Below are positions 1-5,908 of a stretch of 9,787 nt of DNA, piece after piece. This stretch comes from UBA1450 sp964452355 (GTDB taxonomy: Bacteria; Patescibacteriota; Microgenomatia; UBA1406; GWC2-37-13). Both the position numbers and the translations under genes were made by a program. The notes beneath the pieces are model-generated. The model saw only the letters and a list, made by a program, of their open reading frames with translations. It had not been told where the DNA came from and searched no databases. The stretch covers positions 1 through 9,787 of the forward strand of contig CAYVKV010000019.1 in assembly GCA_964452355.1 (NCBI GenBank). Direction: 5' to 3'. Position 1 is the stretch's first letter. Every line of letters begins with the position of its first letter.

Positions 1-63
1 TCAATTGGTTAGAGCGCTTCCCTGTCACGGAAGAGGTTGGGGGTTCAAGTCCCCTCGATCGCG
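1..63 (+). tRNA. tRNA-Asp (GTC), 5' end cut by the window
   Basis: Partial aspartate tRNA. The anticodon stem is CTTCC (17-21) with GGAAG (29-33), enclosing loop CTGTCAC with anticodon GTC at 24-26. The T arm is GGGGG (39-43), loop TTCAAGT, CCCCT (51-55). The 3' acceptor strand is 56-62 and the discriminator is G63, the base expected for tRNA-Asp. The next bases are CAT, so CCA is not fully encoded and must be added after transcription. The acceptor 5' strand and the start of the D arm lie outside the window, so acceptor pairing cannot be checked. Confidence 0.96.
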
Positions 64-65
64 CA

Positions 66-94
66 TTGCATTTGCTTCGCATTCCTTCTAGAAT
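66..94 (+). promoter_or_regulatory. Promoter of the hydrogenase small-subunit gene, probably leaderless
   Basis: TTGCAT (66-71), a 17-base spacer, and TAGAAT (89-94) fit a sigma-70-type promoter. It begins only three bases after the tRNA-Asp discriminator base. Six bases separate the -10 box from the ATG at 101, so the predicted start site falls on or next to the start codon and leaves no room for a ribosome binding site. The same geometry recurs at three other promoters in this window. Confidence 0.6.
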
Positions 95-100
95 AAGTAC

Positions 101-562
101 ATGGCTAAACTTCGTGTCGGCTGGTTTACCTTTACGTGCTGCGAGGATTCTACGATTCTTTTTACCGAAATGCTCAATACCCATTGGGACGACTGGAAAG
201 ATAAAATTGAGTTTGTAAATGCACGCATTCTTAAAGCAAATAATAACATTGAAAACCTCGATGTATCCTTTGTTGAAGGATCAATAAGCTCACAAGAGCA
301 AGTAGATAAGCTTAAAGAGATTCGAAAAAACAGCAAGAAAGTGATCGCAATTGGCGCATGCGCCTGTACCGCTATGCCTTCGGGGTGGAGGAATTCCTTT
401 GATGAAGAGACAAAAGAAGAAATCAAGTTTCTGATAGATAGATACTCCCATCTTGAGAAAGTAGAGCCTTTAAAAACATATATAACCGTTGACGAATCAG
501 TGCAAGGTTGCCCTATGAATGAGGAGAAGTTTTTGGCGTTAATGGCGAATATTGTTAAATAA
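101..562 (+). CDS. [NiFe] hydrogenase small (electron-transfer) subunit, minimal form with adjacent cysteines
   Basis: A 153-residue protein of the NADH:ubiquinone oxidoreductase 20 kDa / [NiFe]-hydrogenase small-subunit family. It should carry the proximal 4Fe-4S cluster that passes electrons between the NiFe centre and a soluble partner. Visible cluster ligands are C13 and C14 (in FTCCEDS), C87 (in IGACAC) and C137 (in QGCP). Most hydrogenases have CxGC at the first site; here the two cysteines are adjacent, as in complex I NuoB. It is short, with no signal peptide, membrane anchor or extra cysteine-rich ferredoxin domain, so it is probably cytosolic and has one cluster. The large-subunit gene follows 109 bases downstream on the same strand. 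The ATG at 101 sits 6 bases after a -10 box. No diaphorase or F420 subunit lies nearby, so the electron partner is unknown. The family call is firm; the hydrogenase subgroup is not assigned. Confidence 0.85.
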   Translation: MAKLRVGWFTFTCCEDSTILFTEMLNTHWDDWKDKIEFVNARILKANNNIENLDVSFVEGSISSQEQVDKLKEIRKNSKKVIAIGACACTAMPSGWRNSFDEETKEEIKFLIDRYSHLEKVEPLKTYITVDESVQGCPMNEEKFLALMANIVK

Positions 563-671
563 CATAAATGAGTGAGTGATTAAAATTATTTTTTGAGTTT
601 GGGTAAGTTCTCAAATAACGTTAACTCGAAAATATAATTTTCAATTACGAACGAATTCAAATTTATACTAT
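563..671 (+). promoter_or_regulatory. AT-rich gap between hydrogenase subunit genes, with small inverted repeats
   Basis: This 109-base spacer is long for the window. It holds TTTGAG (592-597) with CTCAAA (610-615), the 8-base palindrome TAACGTTA (616-623), and GAAAAT-ATA-ATTTTC (628-642). The last contains TATAAT (633-638), which could be a -10 box but has no convincing -35. A second -10-like TATACT (664-669) lies only two bases from the large-subunit ATG. It may hold an operator or a promoter for the large subunit, or be plain AT-rich sequence. The role is not established. Confidence 0.25.
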
Positions 672-1967
672 ATGCATCAAGGAAATTTTGATCTGACGCT
701 TGATCAGATCACAAAAATTGAAGGTCACGCAGCACTTACGCTCAAAGTAAAAAATGGCATCGTAGAAAAGTGTACCTTTGAAATCCCCGAATATAAGCGT
801 TTTTATACCCAAGCAGTTCGCGGAAAGAATGTCGCCGCAATCCCTCAGATGGTTTCACGCATTTGTGGCACCTGTAGCAACGCTCATCTTCTGTGCTCAA
901 TTCTTGCCATTGAAGATGCTCTTGATATCAAAGTTTCCAAACAAACATACTTATTACGAAGGTTATTAAATAACGGTCTCATCATTCGAGATCATGCGCT
1001 TCATTTGTACGTTTTTGTCCTTCCCGATCTCTACAACAGAGATTCCCTCCTTGAATTTGATGAGAAAAATGCAGAGGAACATGAGCTTGTCCATGATGCT
1101 TTTGCGATAAAAGAAGTAGGAAATGTTCTTGCAAAATGGTCGGGCGGACGAAGTGTCCACGCCCCCGCACCAACGATTGGTGGCTTTCTCTTGTTGCCAA
1201 AAAATGGTGAGCAAGAGAAGTTGATTCTCAAACTTGAACTCATTCGTGATAAAGTCATTAAAATCATCAAAATATTTGAAAAATGCGACTTTGAACTCAA
1301 TGAAGATATACTTTTTTCAGCCCTTCAGGACGATGACTATGATTTCTTAGGAAAAACGATCATAACTCACGAAAATGCATGCGTTCCGGCTCGAAACTAT
1401 GCGGATCATCTTGAACATGTGGTAAAACCGTATTCTCAAGGCTCAGCATATACCTACGAAGGAAAAACGTTTATGGTGGGCGCTCTCTCTCGGATGAATC
1501 TGTCAAAAAAAGGTATTCACCAAAAAACAAAGGAGGTTGCTGCATCTGCCTTAAGCATGTTTCCCTCACAAAATATTTTTCATAATAATCTTGCACAAGC
1601 GCTTGAAATACTCCATTGTCTGGATGATTCAATTGATATCCTGAAAAATCTTGAAATTAAGGATGAGAAACCCGTGCCCTATACCATGAGAGCAGGAACG
1701 GGGACGGGAGTGATCGAAGCGCCGCGCGGCACGCTCTATCACCGCTATAGTTTTGATGCAAATGGGTTGATCATAAAAGGGGATATCATTGTTCCTACCG
1801 GTCAAAATCAGATCTGTATCGAAAAATCCCTGTGGGACTATGCTCAAAAAAATCTTGATCTTCCTGAAGAAGAACTTTCCCATGAAATGGAAAAATTGGT
1901 TCGCGCATATGACCCCTGCATGTCATGTGCATCACACTTTCTTAAACTTAAGATTGAGCAGATATAA
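672..1967 (+). CDS. [NiFe] hydrogenase large (catalytic) subunit
   Basis: This 431-residue protein carries the NiFe(CN)2CO active site for reversible H2 oxidation. Both metal-binding motifs are intact: RICGTCSNAH (63-72; C65, C68) and DPCMSCASH (414-422; C416, C419). IEGH (16-19) supplies the glutamate usually assigned to proton transfer, and EAPRGTLYH (349-357) is the conserved arginine loop near the active site. No signal or membrane segment is seen, which fits a cytosolic enzyme. Nine residues (FLKLKIEQI) follow His422; in this family such a tail is removed after the histidine by an M52 endopeptidase once nickel is inserted. A gene for such an endopeptidase runs convergently into this gene and overlaps its last 20 bases. 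Group-3-like motif wording (AYDPCxSCASH) suggests a soluble hydrogenase, but the subgroup needs a tree. No Shine-Dalgarno precedes the ATG. Confidence 0.95.
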   Translation: MHQGNFDLTLDQITKIEGHAALTLKVKNGIVEKCTFEIPEYKRFYTQAVRGKNVAAIPQMVSRICGTCSNAHLLCSILAIEDALDIKVSKQTYLLRRLLNNGLIIRDHALHLYVFVLPDLYNRDSLLEFDEKNAEEHELVHDAFAIKEVGNVLAKWSGGRSVHAPAPTIGGFLLLPKNGEQEKLILKLELIRDKVIKIIKIFEKCDFELNEDILFSALQDDDYDFLGKTIITHENACVPARNYADHLEHVVKPYSQGSAYTYEGKTFMVGALSRMNLSKKGIHQKTKEVAASALSMFPSQNIFHNNLAQALEILHCLDDSIDILKNLEIKDEKPVPYTMRAGTGTGVIEAPRGTLYHRYSFDANGLIIKGDIIVPTGQNQICIEKSLWDYAQKNLDLPEEELSHEMEKLVRAYDPCMSCASHFLKLKIEQI

Positions 1968-2337
1968 CTTCGATCTTTTCAATAATTTCTTTCAATAATA
2001 CGTCCATATTCCCTTGTTGAGGCACTCCAATCAAAGTAAATGAGTTTATTTTTTTGAGTTTTATAAGAAATGACAAATCCATGAATAGATCATAATCATG
2101 GGGAGTAATGCGTATTTTTGGATCTTGAAATGAATGAAGGGAGGAGAACTCTTTGACGCTTTTTAAACCAACCACTGTATCGAGAATTATGGGATCTGGT
2201 TGTCCTTCCCACCACTGATCTGTGGGATCCGCAGGTATGAATGTGATTGTTGGAAACCTTTTTTGAAGTTGGGGGAGTAATTCGATTGGCATTGCATCAC
2301 CCTCAACGATTGTGTTTCCAAAAACAAAGATTTTCAT
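1948..2337 (-). CDS. Hydrogenase maturation endopeptidase (peptidase M52 type, HycI/HyaD-like)
   Basis: A 129-residue protein with the layout of the M52 nickel-dependent endopeptidases that trim the C-terminal tail of the hydrogenase large subunit. Near the N terminus MKIFVFGN (1-8) precedes D14, spaced from the GN pair exactly as Asp16 is in E. coli HycI. D53 (in ILDTVVG) and H80 (in ITPHDYDL) match the other two nickel-binding positions, Asp62 and His90. The usual DDG is degenerate here (EGDAMP), so this is a diverged member. Its likely substrate is the nine-residue tail after His422 of the large subunit encoded next to it. The start codon overlaps the stop of the upstream gene (ATGA, 2334-2337), so translation is probably coupled. 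It is the last gene of the minus-strand operon and overlaps the large-subunit gene tail to tail by 20 bases. Confidence 0.85.
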   Translation of the reverse strand: MKIFVFGNTIVEGDAMPIELLPQLQKRFPTITFIPADPTDQWWEGQPDPIILDTVVGLKSVKEFSSLHSFQDPKIRITPHDYDLFMDLSFLIKLKKINSFTLIGVPQQGNMDVLLKEIIEKIEVISAQS

Positions 2338-3068
2338 AAGGTGAGATTTGCAAGGCGTATTGCTGAATTGGTGACTGCAATCAGATTACTCTCTTGAGCG
2401 TGGGTGATTTGATCGCAAATAGTGTTCCAATGGTAGGTATAAATACTGCCAATATCTTTGACTGACAGGGAAATGCCCGTTGGTATCGCGATTCTTTTAT
2501 CTCTTTCTTTCCCCAATGTAAGTTTGTTTTTTTCTAAAATTAATGGCTTCGTACTCAATACAACAGAGTTATTTTGAATTAACTTGAGCGTGCCCCAGCC
2601 AATGCGACACGCATCCATGGTTTCGATGGTATGTTTGACCGAATGATGTCCGGTGCGCGTAAATACATTGAGAACGTGGAACGTATGATGAGCGAGTGCT
2701 CCTTGGGGAATTTTACCAATAAGCCATCCGAGCTCTTTGCTTGTCAATCTCTTTTTCAAAGATAAGCTATCTGCAAAATGAGCATAAAGAGATTTTTGAG
2801 TCAGTTTTTTCAGAAGTTCATTGCCAATCCAGTATGCTTCGACAACGCGCTGGTCAAATGGATCTGCGATCCCATTTTCATGAGCTATAAAAGTCAGGTA
2901 AGGATAGAGTGTTTCAAACTGTGAAATGATGAGGGAGAGATTTTCATCAGAAGCTGATTCGCGCAGATATGCTTGAATTTCACCGGATTTAAGCGGTCCA
3001 CAGTACTCAAGGTGATTGGGGGGAAGTGCATATCGAGCACACGTTATAAGACCTTGCGAATCTGTCAT
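2334..3068 (-). CDS. Conserved hydrogenase-neighbourhood protein, probably DUF6390 family, function unknown
   Basis: A 244-residue soluble protein of unknown function. The N terminus has ARYALPPNHLEYCGP (11-25), followed by a conserved-looking block HENGIADPFDQRVVEAYW (63-80). A histidine-rich stretch has H127, H128 and H131 (AHHTFHVLNV) and H141-H142. From memory this pattern resembles DUF6390; I could not check it by search. It is translationally coupled on both sides by ATGA overlaps (3065-3068 with the transporter, 2334-2337 with the endopeptidase) and shares an operon with a HypC-type chaperone and the endopeptidase. A role in hydrogenase assembly or hydrogenase-linked metabolism is therefore a reasonable inference from context only. 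The cysteines (C10, C23, C155) and clustered histidines could bind a metal, but no catalytic motif is recognised. Confidence 0.75.
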   Translation of the reverse strand: MTDSQGLITCARYALPPNHLEYCGPLKSGEIQAYLRESASDENLSLIISQFETLYPYLTFIAHENGIADPFDQRVVEAYWIGNELLKKLTQKSLYAHFADSLSLKKRLTSKELGWLIGKIPQGALAHHTFHVLNVFTRTGHHSVKHTIETMDACRIGWGTLKLIQNNSVVLSTKPLILEKNKLTLGKERDKRIAIPTGISLSVKDIGSIYTYHWNTICDQITHAQESNLIAVTNSAIRLANLTL

Positions 3069-3946
3069 AGGGCAAGATTTTGCTTAAATCTTGTGAAAAA
3101 CAATGTAACCGCAATCCCGCCAACAATCATCACCCATCCAAGTATTTGAGCTTGCGGAAAGGTGTGACTAATAAAGACTGCAGAAAGAACTCCGGTGATA
3201 ATGGGAGATATCGAAAGAACCAAGCTCACGGTTGATGCTTTTGCTTGTGAAAGCGCCGCATACCAGGTGAGAACATATCCAAGTAAGAATACCGATCCGG
3301 AGAGGATCGCAAGAAGGTGAGCTGATCCCAGTGTTGCAATTTGAGTGATTGAGCCCTGAAATATGGTTATTCCCAAAAGAATGATGACGCCAAAAAACAT
3401 GCGAGCCCACGATACAACAGAAGAAGGAATATTTTTCAATGCTTTTTTTGCAATGATATACTCAACCGACCAGAATAGTGTTGCGGCAACAATCATCAAA
3501 TGGCCCATTCCAAGGCTTTTGTACGATATTCCCGCAAAAAACAGTGTGCCGATGGTGACTGCCACATATCCCAAAACCTGATACCGATTGACTTTTTCTT
3601 TTAAAAAGAACACGCTCATGATCGCGACCCATATAAACAATGTTTTGTGAATAAGGGCTCCTTCTACGGCGGTTATTTTGCTTAACCCCGTAAAAAAGAG
3701 CGCAAATGGAATGCTTCCGCCAATAATCCCGATGAGCACGAGCTGTTTCCATTGTTTTTTTGTAAGGTGTGAGATAGTTTTTCTCTGAGAAACATACACA
3801 ATGACTGATAATACTACTGCGACAAGCAGATTTTTTAGGGTGGTAAAGAGTATCGGATTTATGTCTGCAAGAAAGAATTTGGATGCAAATATTGAAAATC
3901 CTGAAATTCCTGTGGTGAGAAGAGCAAGTTGAATTCCTTTTTTCAT
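3065..3946 (-). CDS. EamA/DMT-superfamily membrane transporter
   Basis: A 293-residue, very hydrophobic protein with about ten predicted membrane helices in two five-helix halves, the duplicated EamA arrangement of the drug/metabolite transporter superfamily. Supporting details are the ALIHKTLFIWVAIMSVFFLKE region (about 97-117), which matches the family's conserved P/TxxxxxxxxxxxE-type segment ending in KE, and the second-half counterpart SLVLSISPIITGVLSAVFI (about 242-260). Such proteins export or import amino acids, nucleotides or other metabolites; the substrate cannot be read from sequence. It sits between hypC (21-base gap) and the DUF6390-like gene (ATGA overlap) in the hydrogenase maturation operon. 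Its presence there may be incidental, or it may move something the hydrogenase needs. No Shine-Dalgarno precedes the ATG. Confidence 0.9.
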   Translation of the reverse strand: MKKGIQLALLTTGISGFSIFASKFFLADINPILFTTLKNLLVAVVLSVIVYVSQRKTISHLTKKQWKQLVLIGIIGGSIPFALFFTGLSKITAVEGALIHKTLFIWVAIMSVFFLKEKVNRYQVLGYVAVTIGTLFFAGISYKSLGMGHLMIVAATLFWSVEYIIAKKALKNIPSSVVSWARMFFGVIILLGITIFQGSITQIATLGSAHLLAILSGSVFLLGYVLTWYAALSQAKASTVSLVLSISPIITGVLSAVFISHTFPQAQILGWVMIVGGIAVTLFFTRFKQNLAL

Positions 3947-3967
3947 GAGAATGAATAAAATTGGTAA

Positions 3968-4168
3968 TTAATTATTGGTTTGCGCTATATTCTGTAAAGC
4001 GTGAGATGCCTGCGATTTTGGCATTTTTTCCACGACCACATCTCCATAAATGAGCACGTATTCACCGTTCTTCAATTTGAGTCCACCATTTTTTGCGGTG
4101 ATTCCATCGGTTGTGGTGATCGTGTCTTTGGCTACTGTCGCAATCTTTTTTGGGATGGCAAAACACAT
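3968..4168 (-). CDS. hypC: HypC/HybG-type hydrogenase maturation chaperone
   Basis: A 66-residue protein beginning MCFAIPKKI, close to the MCLAIPxKI signature of HypC. Cys2 is the conserved residue that, after removal of Met1, binds the Fe(CN)2CO group carried with HypD and contacts the large-subunit precursor. GEYVLIYGDVVVEKMPKSQA (about 36-55) fits the beta-barrel GDYVLVH..hAieki region of the family. It is slightly shorter than typical HypC (about 75-90 residues). It is the first gene of the minus-strand operon that ends with the endopeptidase, so two consecutive maturation factors for the adjacent hydrogenase share a transcript. hypA, hypB, hypD, hypE and hypF are not in the window and must lie elsewhere if the enzyme is matured normally. 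The start codon lies 5 bases after a -10 box, indicating a leaderless mRNA. Confidence 0.92.
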   Translation of the reverse strand: MCFAIPKKIATVAKDTITTTDGITAKNGGLKLKNGEYVLIYGDVVVEKMPKSQASHALQNIAQTNN

Positions 4169-4173
4169 ATTTC

Positions 4174-4205
4174 ATTGTAGCATGATTTACTTTGACTTTT
4201 GTCAC
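4174..4205 (-). promoter_or_regulatory. Extended -10 promoter of the hypC operon, leaderless
   Basis: Read on the minus strand, TGC-TACAAT (plus coordinates 4182 down to 4174) is a good extended -10 element. A weak -35-like GTGACA (4205-4200) lies 20 bases upstream, too far to matter much. Five bases separate the -10 box from the hypC ATG at 4168, so the predicted start site falls on the start codon. It lies back to back with the plus-strand promoter at 4192-4221. Confidence 0.6.
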
Positions 4206-4221
4206 GCAAAATAAGTACAAT
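4192..4221 (+). promoter_or_regulatory. Promoter of the nucleotidyltransferase gene, leaderless
   Basis: TTGACT (4192-4197), an 18-base spacer and TACAAT (4216-4221) form a clear sigma-70-type promoter. Six bases then lead to the ATG at 4228, the expected start site. The -35 overlaps the palindrome TGAC-TTTT-GTCA (4193-4204), whose other half covers the weak -35 of the divergent hypC promoter. The symmetry could be a shared operator or simply two facing -35-like sequences. Confidence 0.7.
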
Positions 4222-4227
4222 GAGTGT

Positions 4228-4710
4228 ATGAAATCTAAGATCATTGATGATCGAGCATACATTGTCAATCTTGTTTACAACTTTCAGTCTATTGGCAAAG
4301 TCGTCGTATTTGTCCATGGTACCTTTGATATTTTGCATCCGGGACATATCGCGCTTCTTGAAAAAGCGGCAGAATTTGGCGATATACTCATAGTCGGCGT
4401 ATATACCGATGAAGTTGTTGCATCAATAAAGGGTGCAAATAATCCCGTTACCACCTTAAGCGATCGTATGACGGTACTCAACGCACTGACTAAGGTTGAC
4501 TATATCATTCCTCTTGAACACCCTGATCACGAACAGATTGTGACGCAACTCAAGCCAAATATCTTTGTGCAACAACAAAATTCTGTGTATCATCTTGACA
4601 CATCAAATCTGGAATCGCACAAAGGAACCATTCGAACGATCGCAATCGCTGATAAATATTCAACCGCAGCGCTCATTCAAAAAATCAAATTTGCCTCTCA
4701 ACCTCAATAA
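4228..4710 (+). CDS. Cytidylyltransferase-like nucleotidyltransferase (HldE/RfaE C-terminal domain type)
   Basis: A 160-residue enzyme of the HxGH nucleotidyltransferase fold, which joins a nucleoside triphosphate to a phosphorylated sugar, alcohol or flavin. Motifs are GTFDILHPGH (31-40), with the catalytic HPGH at 37-40, DILIVGVYTDEVV (52-64), the arginine-bearing SDRMTVLNAL (78-87), and near the C terminus DKYSTAALI (142-150), in the place of the family's S-T-T/S motif. It resembles the ADP-heptose synthase C-terminal domain and glycerol-3-phosphate cytidylyltransferase; the substrate cannot be fixed. The reading frame is open back to a TTG at 4192, but that TTG is part of the -35 box and the predicted transcript starts at 4228, so ATG 4228 is chosen. 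It is transcribed divergently from the hypC operon; no functional link to the hydrogenase is evident. Confidence 0.87.
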   Translation: MKSKIIDDRAYIVNLVYNFQSIGKVVVFVHGTFDILHPGHIALLEKAAEFGDILIVGVYTDEVVASIKGANNPVTTLSDRMTVLNALTKVDYIIPLEHPDHEQIVTQLKPNIFVQQQNSVYHLDTSNLESHKGTIRTIAIADKYSTAALIQKIKFASQPQ

Positions 4711-4713
4711 CGT

Positions 4714-4732
4714 AATAAATTCCATTTATTTT
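4714..4732 (+). terminator. Weak AT-only hairpin after the nucleotidyltransferase gene
   Basis: AATAAAT (4714-4720), loop TCC, and ATTTATT (4724-4730) followed by two T make a perfect 7-bp stem three bases after the stop codon. The stem has no G-C pair and the T tract is short, so it is at best a weak terminator. Confidence 0.3.
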
Positions 4733-4743
4733 CGCGATAAGGT

Positions 4744-4752
4744 TGGTATACT
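4744..4752 (+). promoter_or_regulatory. Extended -10 promoter for tRNA-Val and probably trpS
   Basis: TGG-TATACT (4744-4752) is an extended -10 element. The -35 position holds only ATTTAT, a poor match. The expected start site near 4759 would give a 5' leader of about 11 bases before the tRNA at 4770, removed by RNase P. No other promoter is seen before trpS. Confidence 0.55.
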
Positions 4753-4769
4753 TGTGGTGTATCATTTTT

Positions 4770-4843
4770 GGGCGTATAGCTCAGTTGGCTAGAGCGTTAC
4801 ATTGACATTGTAAAGGTCTCAGGTTCAAGTCCTGATACGCCCA
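4770..4843 (+). tRNA. tRNA-Val (GAC)
   Basis: A complete 74-base cloverleaf. The acceptor stem GGGCGTA (4770-4776) pairs perfectly with TACGCCC (4836-4842), with discriminator A4843. The anticodon stem is TTACA (4797-4801) with TGTAA (4809-4813), enclosing TTGACAT with anticodon GAC at 4804-4806. The T arm is TCAGG, loop TTCAAGT, CCTGA. CCA is not encoded (CAC follows). trpS starts nine bases after the discriminator. Confidence 0.98.
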
Positions 4844-4852
4844 CACATCCTT

Positions 4853-5842
4853 ATGCAAAGAATATTTTCAGGTATAACACCAAGCTCTCCGAAGGGCCTC
4901 CATTTAGGCAATTACTTAGGCGCAGTAAAACCCCAAGTAGATCTTCAGGCACATGGTGAATGTATGTATTTTGTCGCAAACCTTCATGCATTAAACAATG
5001 TATTTGATCCAAGTGAAGTGAGGAAAAACACGCACAATATATTTGTAGAATACCTTGCATTTGGGGTAAATCCCGAAACTACCACTTTTTTTGTTGAAAG
5101 CGATATTCCCGGCATTCCCTATCTTCAGACAATCCTCAATAATATGGTGACCATATCCGAGCTTAAACGCATGCATGGATATAAAGACAAATTTCAAGGC
5201 GATGTGAATCCGGACCAGATTGGGATGGGGCTTTTTTCTTATCCCGTCCTTATGGCCGCAGATATATTGCTTTTCATGCCCGACGTGATCCCGGTCGGGG
5301 AAGATCAGTCTCAACATGTGGAAATCGCTCGAGAAATGGCACGAACCTTCAATAACAGATATGGAGACGTCCTCAAAGTTCCTGAATTGTCTGTACAGAA
5401 AAATGTCGCGCGCGTGCCGGGTATTTTTGGTGACCGCAAAATGAGTAAGTCTTTGGGAAATGATATCCCGATCTTTGGAACCGAGCAAGAAATCAAGAAA
5501 CAAATCATGTCCATCAAAACTGACCCTGCTCGTATTCATCCGACAGATCCCGGAAATCCGGATAAAAATCTTACCTTTACCTATTTTGACCTTCTTGAAT
5601 ATAACGCACAAAAACTCGAAGATATGAAAGAAAAATATCGTAAGGGTAAAATCGGTGATGTAGAAATTAAATCTACTTTTTTTAACTTCTTTCTTGAATA
5701 TTTTGCAGACTTTCGTGCAAAAAAAGCAGAACTTCAGAGAGACAAAGAACAAATTCATGCGCTCCGAATCCAAGGTGCTCAAAAAGCAAATGTCATAGCT
5801 GAAAAAGTGCTTGAGGAAGTGAAAAAAGCTGTTGGGGTGTAA
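4853..5842 (+). CDS. trpS: Tryptophanyl-tRNA synthetase
   Basis: A class I aminoacyl-tRNA synthetase that charges tRNA-Trp with tryptophan in the cytoplasm. At 329 residues it is the usual bacterial length. The HIGH motif is HLGN (17-20, in PKGLHLGNYLGA), the KMSKS motif is intact at 196-200 (DRKMSKSLGN), and the tryptophan/ATP pocket segments PVLMAADILLF (131-141) and VGEDQSQHVE (148-157) match the bacterial TrpRS family closely. It starts nine bases after the tRNA-Val gene with no Shine-Dalgarno. It is probably co-transcribed with the tRNA, so tRNA 3' processing would leave an mRNA with an almost absent 5' leader. The first ATG is consistent with the family N terminus (MQRIFSGITPS). No terminator of its own is visible before the thrS promoter. 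Confidence 0.98.
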   Translation: MQRIFSGITPSSPKGLHLGNYLGAVKPQVDLQAHGECMYFVANLHALNNVFDPSEVRKNTHNIFVEYLAFGVNPETTTFFVESDIPGIPYLQTILNNMVTISELKRMHGYKDKFQGDVNPDQIGMGLFSYPVLMAADILLFMPDVIPVGEDQSQHVEIAREMARTFNNRYGDVLKVPELSVQKNVARVPGIFGDRKMSKSLGNDIPIFGTEQEIKKQIMSIKTDPARIHPTDPGNPDKNLTFTYFDLLEYNAQKLEDMKEKYRKGKIGDVEIKSTFFNFFLEYFADFRAKKAELQRDKEQIHALRIQGAQKANVIAEKVLEEVKKAVGV

Positions 5843-5873
5843 AAATGAGTTGAAACCTTTTGTCTGCCCATTC

Positions 5874-5901
5874 TTGACATTCATCTTCAAACTGATACAA
5901 T
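5874..5901 (+). promoter_or_regulatory. Strong promoter of the threonine operon
   Basis: TTGACA (5874-5879, a perfect -35), a 16-base spacer, and TACAAT (5896-5901) preceded by TG at 5893-5894 (extended -10). The expected start site is 5908-5909, which coincides with the ATG of the leader peptide and gives a thrS leader of about 118 bases. In-frame ATGs at 5900 and 5903 lie within or just after the -10 box and would not be transcribed. Confidence 0.85.
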
Positions 5902-5908
5902 GATGATA

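Noticed and set aside
664..669. TATACT as the -10 box of the hydrogenase large-subunit gene
   Set aside because: It ends only two bases before the ATG, so transcription would start inside the coding region, and there is no later in-frame ATG until residue 60; the -35 is also poor.
4192..4227. TTG start at 4192 giving a 172-residue nucleotidyltransferase
   Set aside because: The TTG lies in the -35 box TTGACT and the predicted transcript begins at 4228; the extra 12 residues are not family-like.
4991..5890. 299-codon open frame antisense to trpS
   Set aside because: Fully antisense to the firmly identified trpS, with low-complexity phenylalanine-rich translation typical of an antisense shadow.
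5900..5908. In-frame ATGs at 5900 and 5903 as starts of the threonine leader peptide
   Set aside because: They overlap or directly follow the -10 box and would not be in the transcript if the start site is about 5908-5909.
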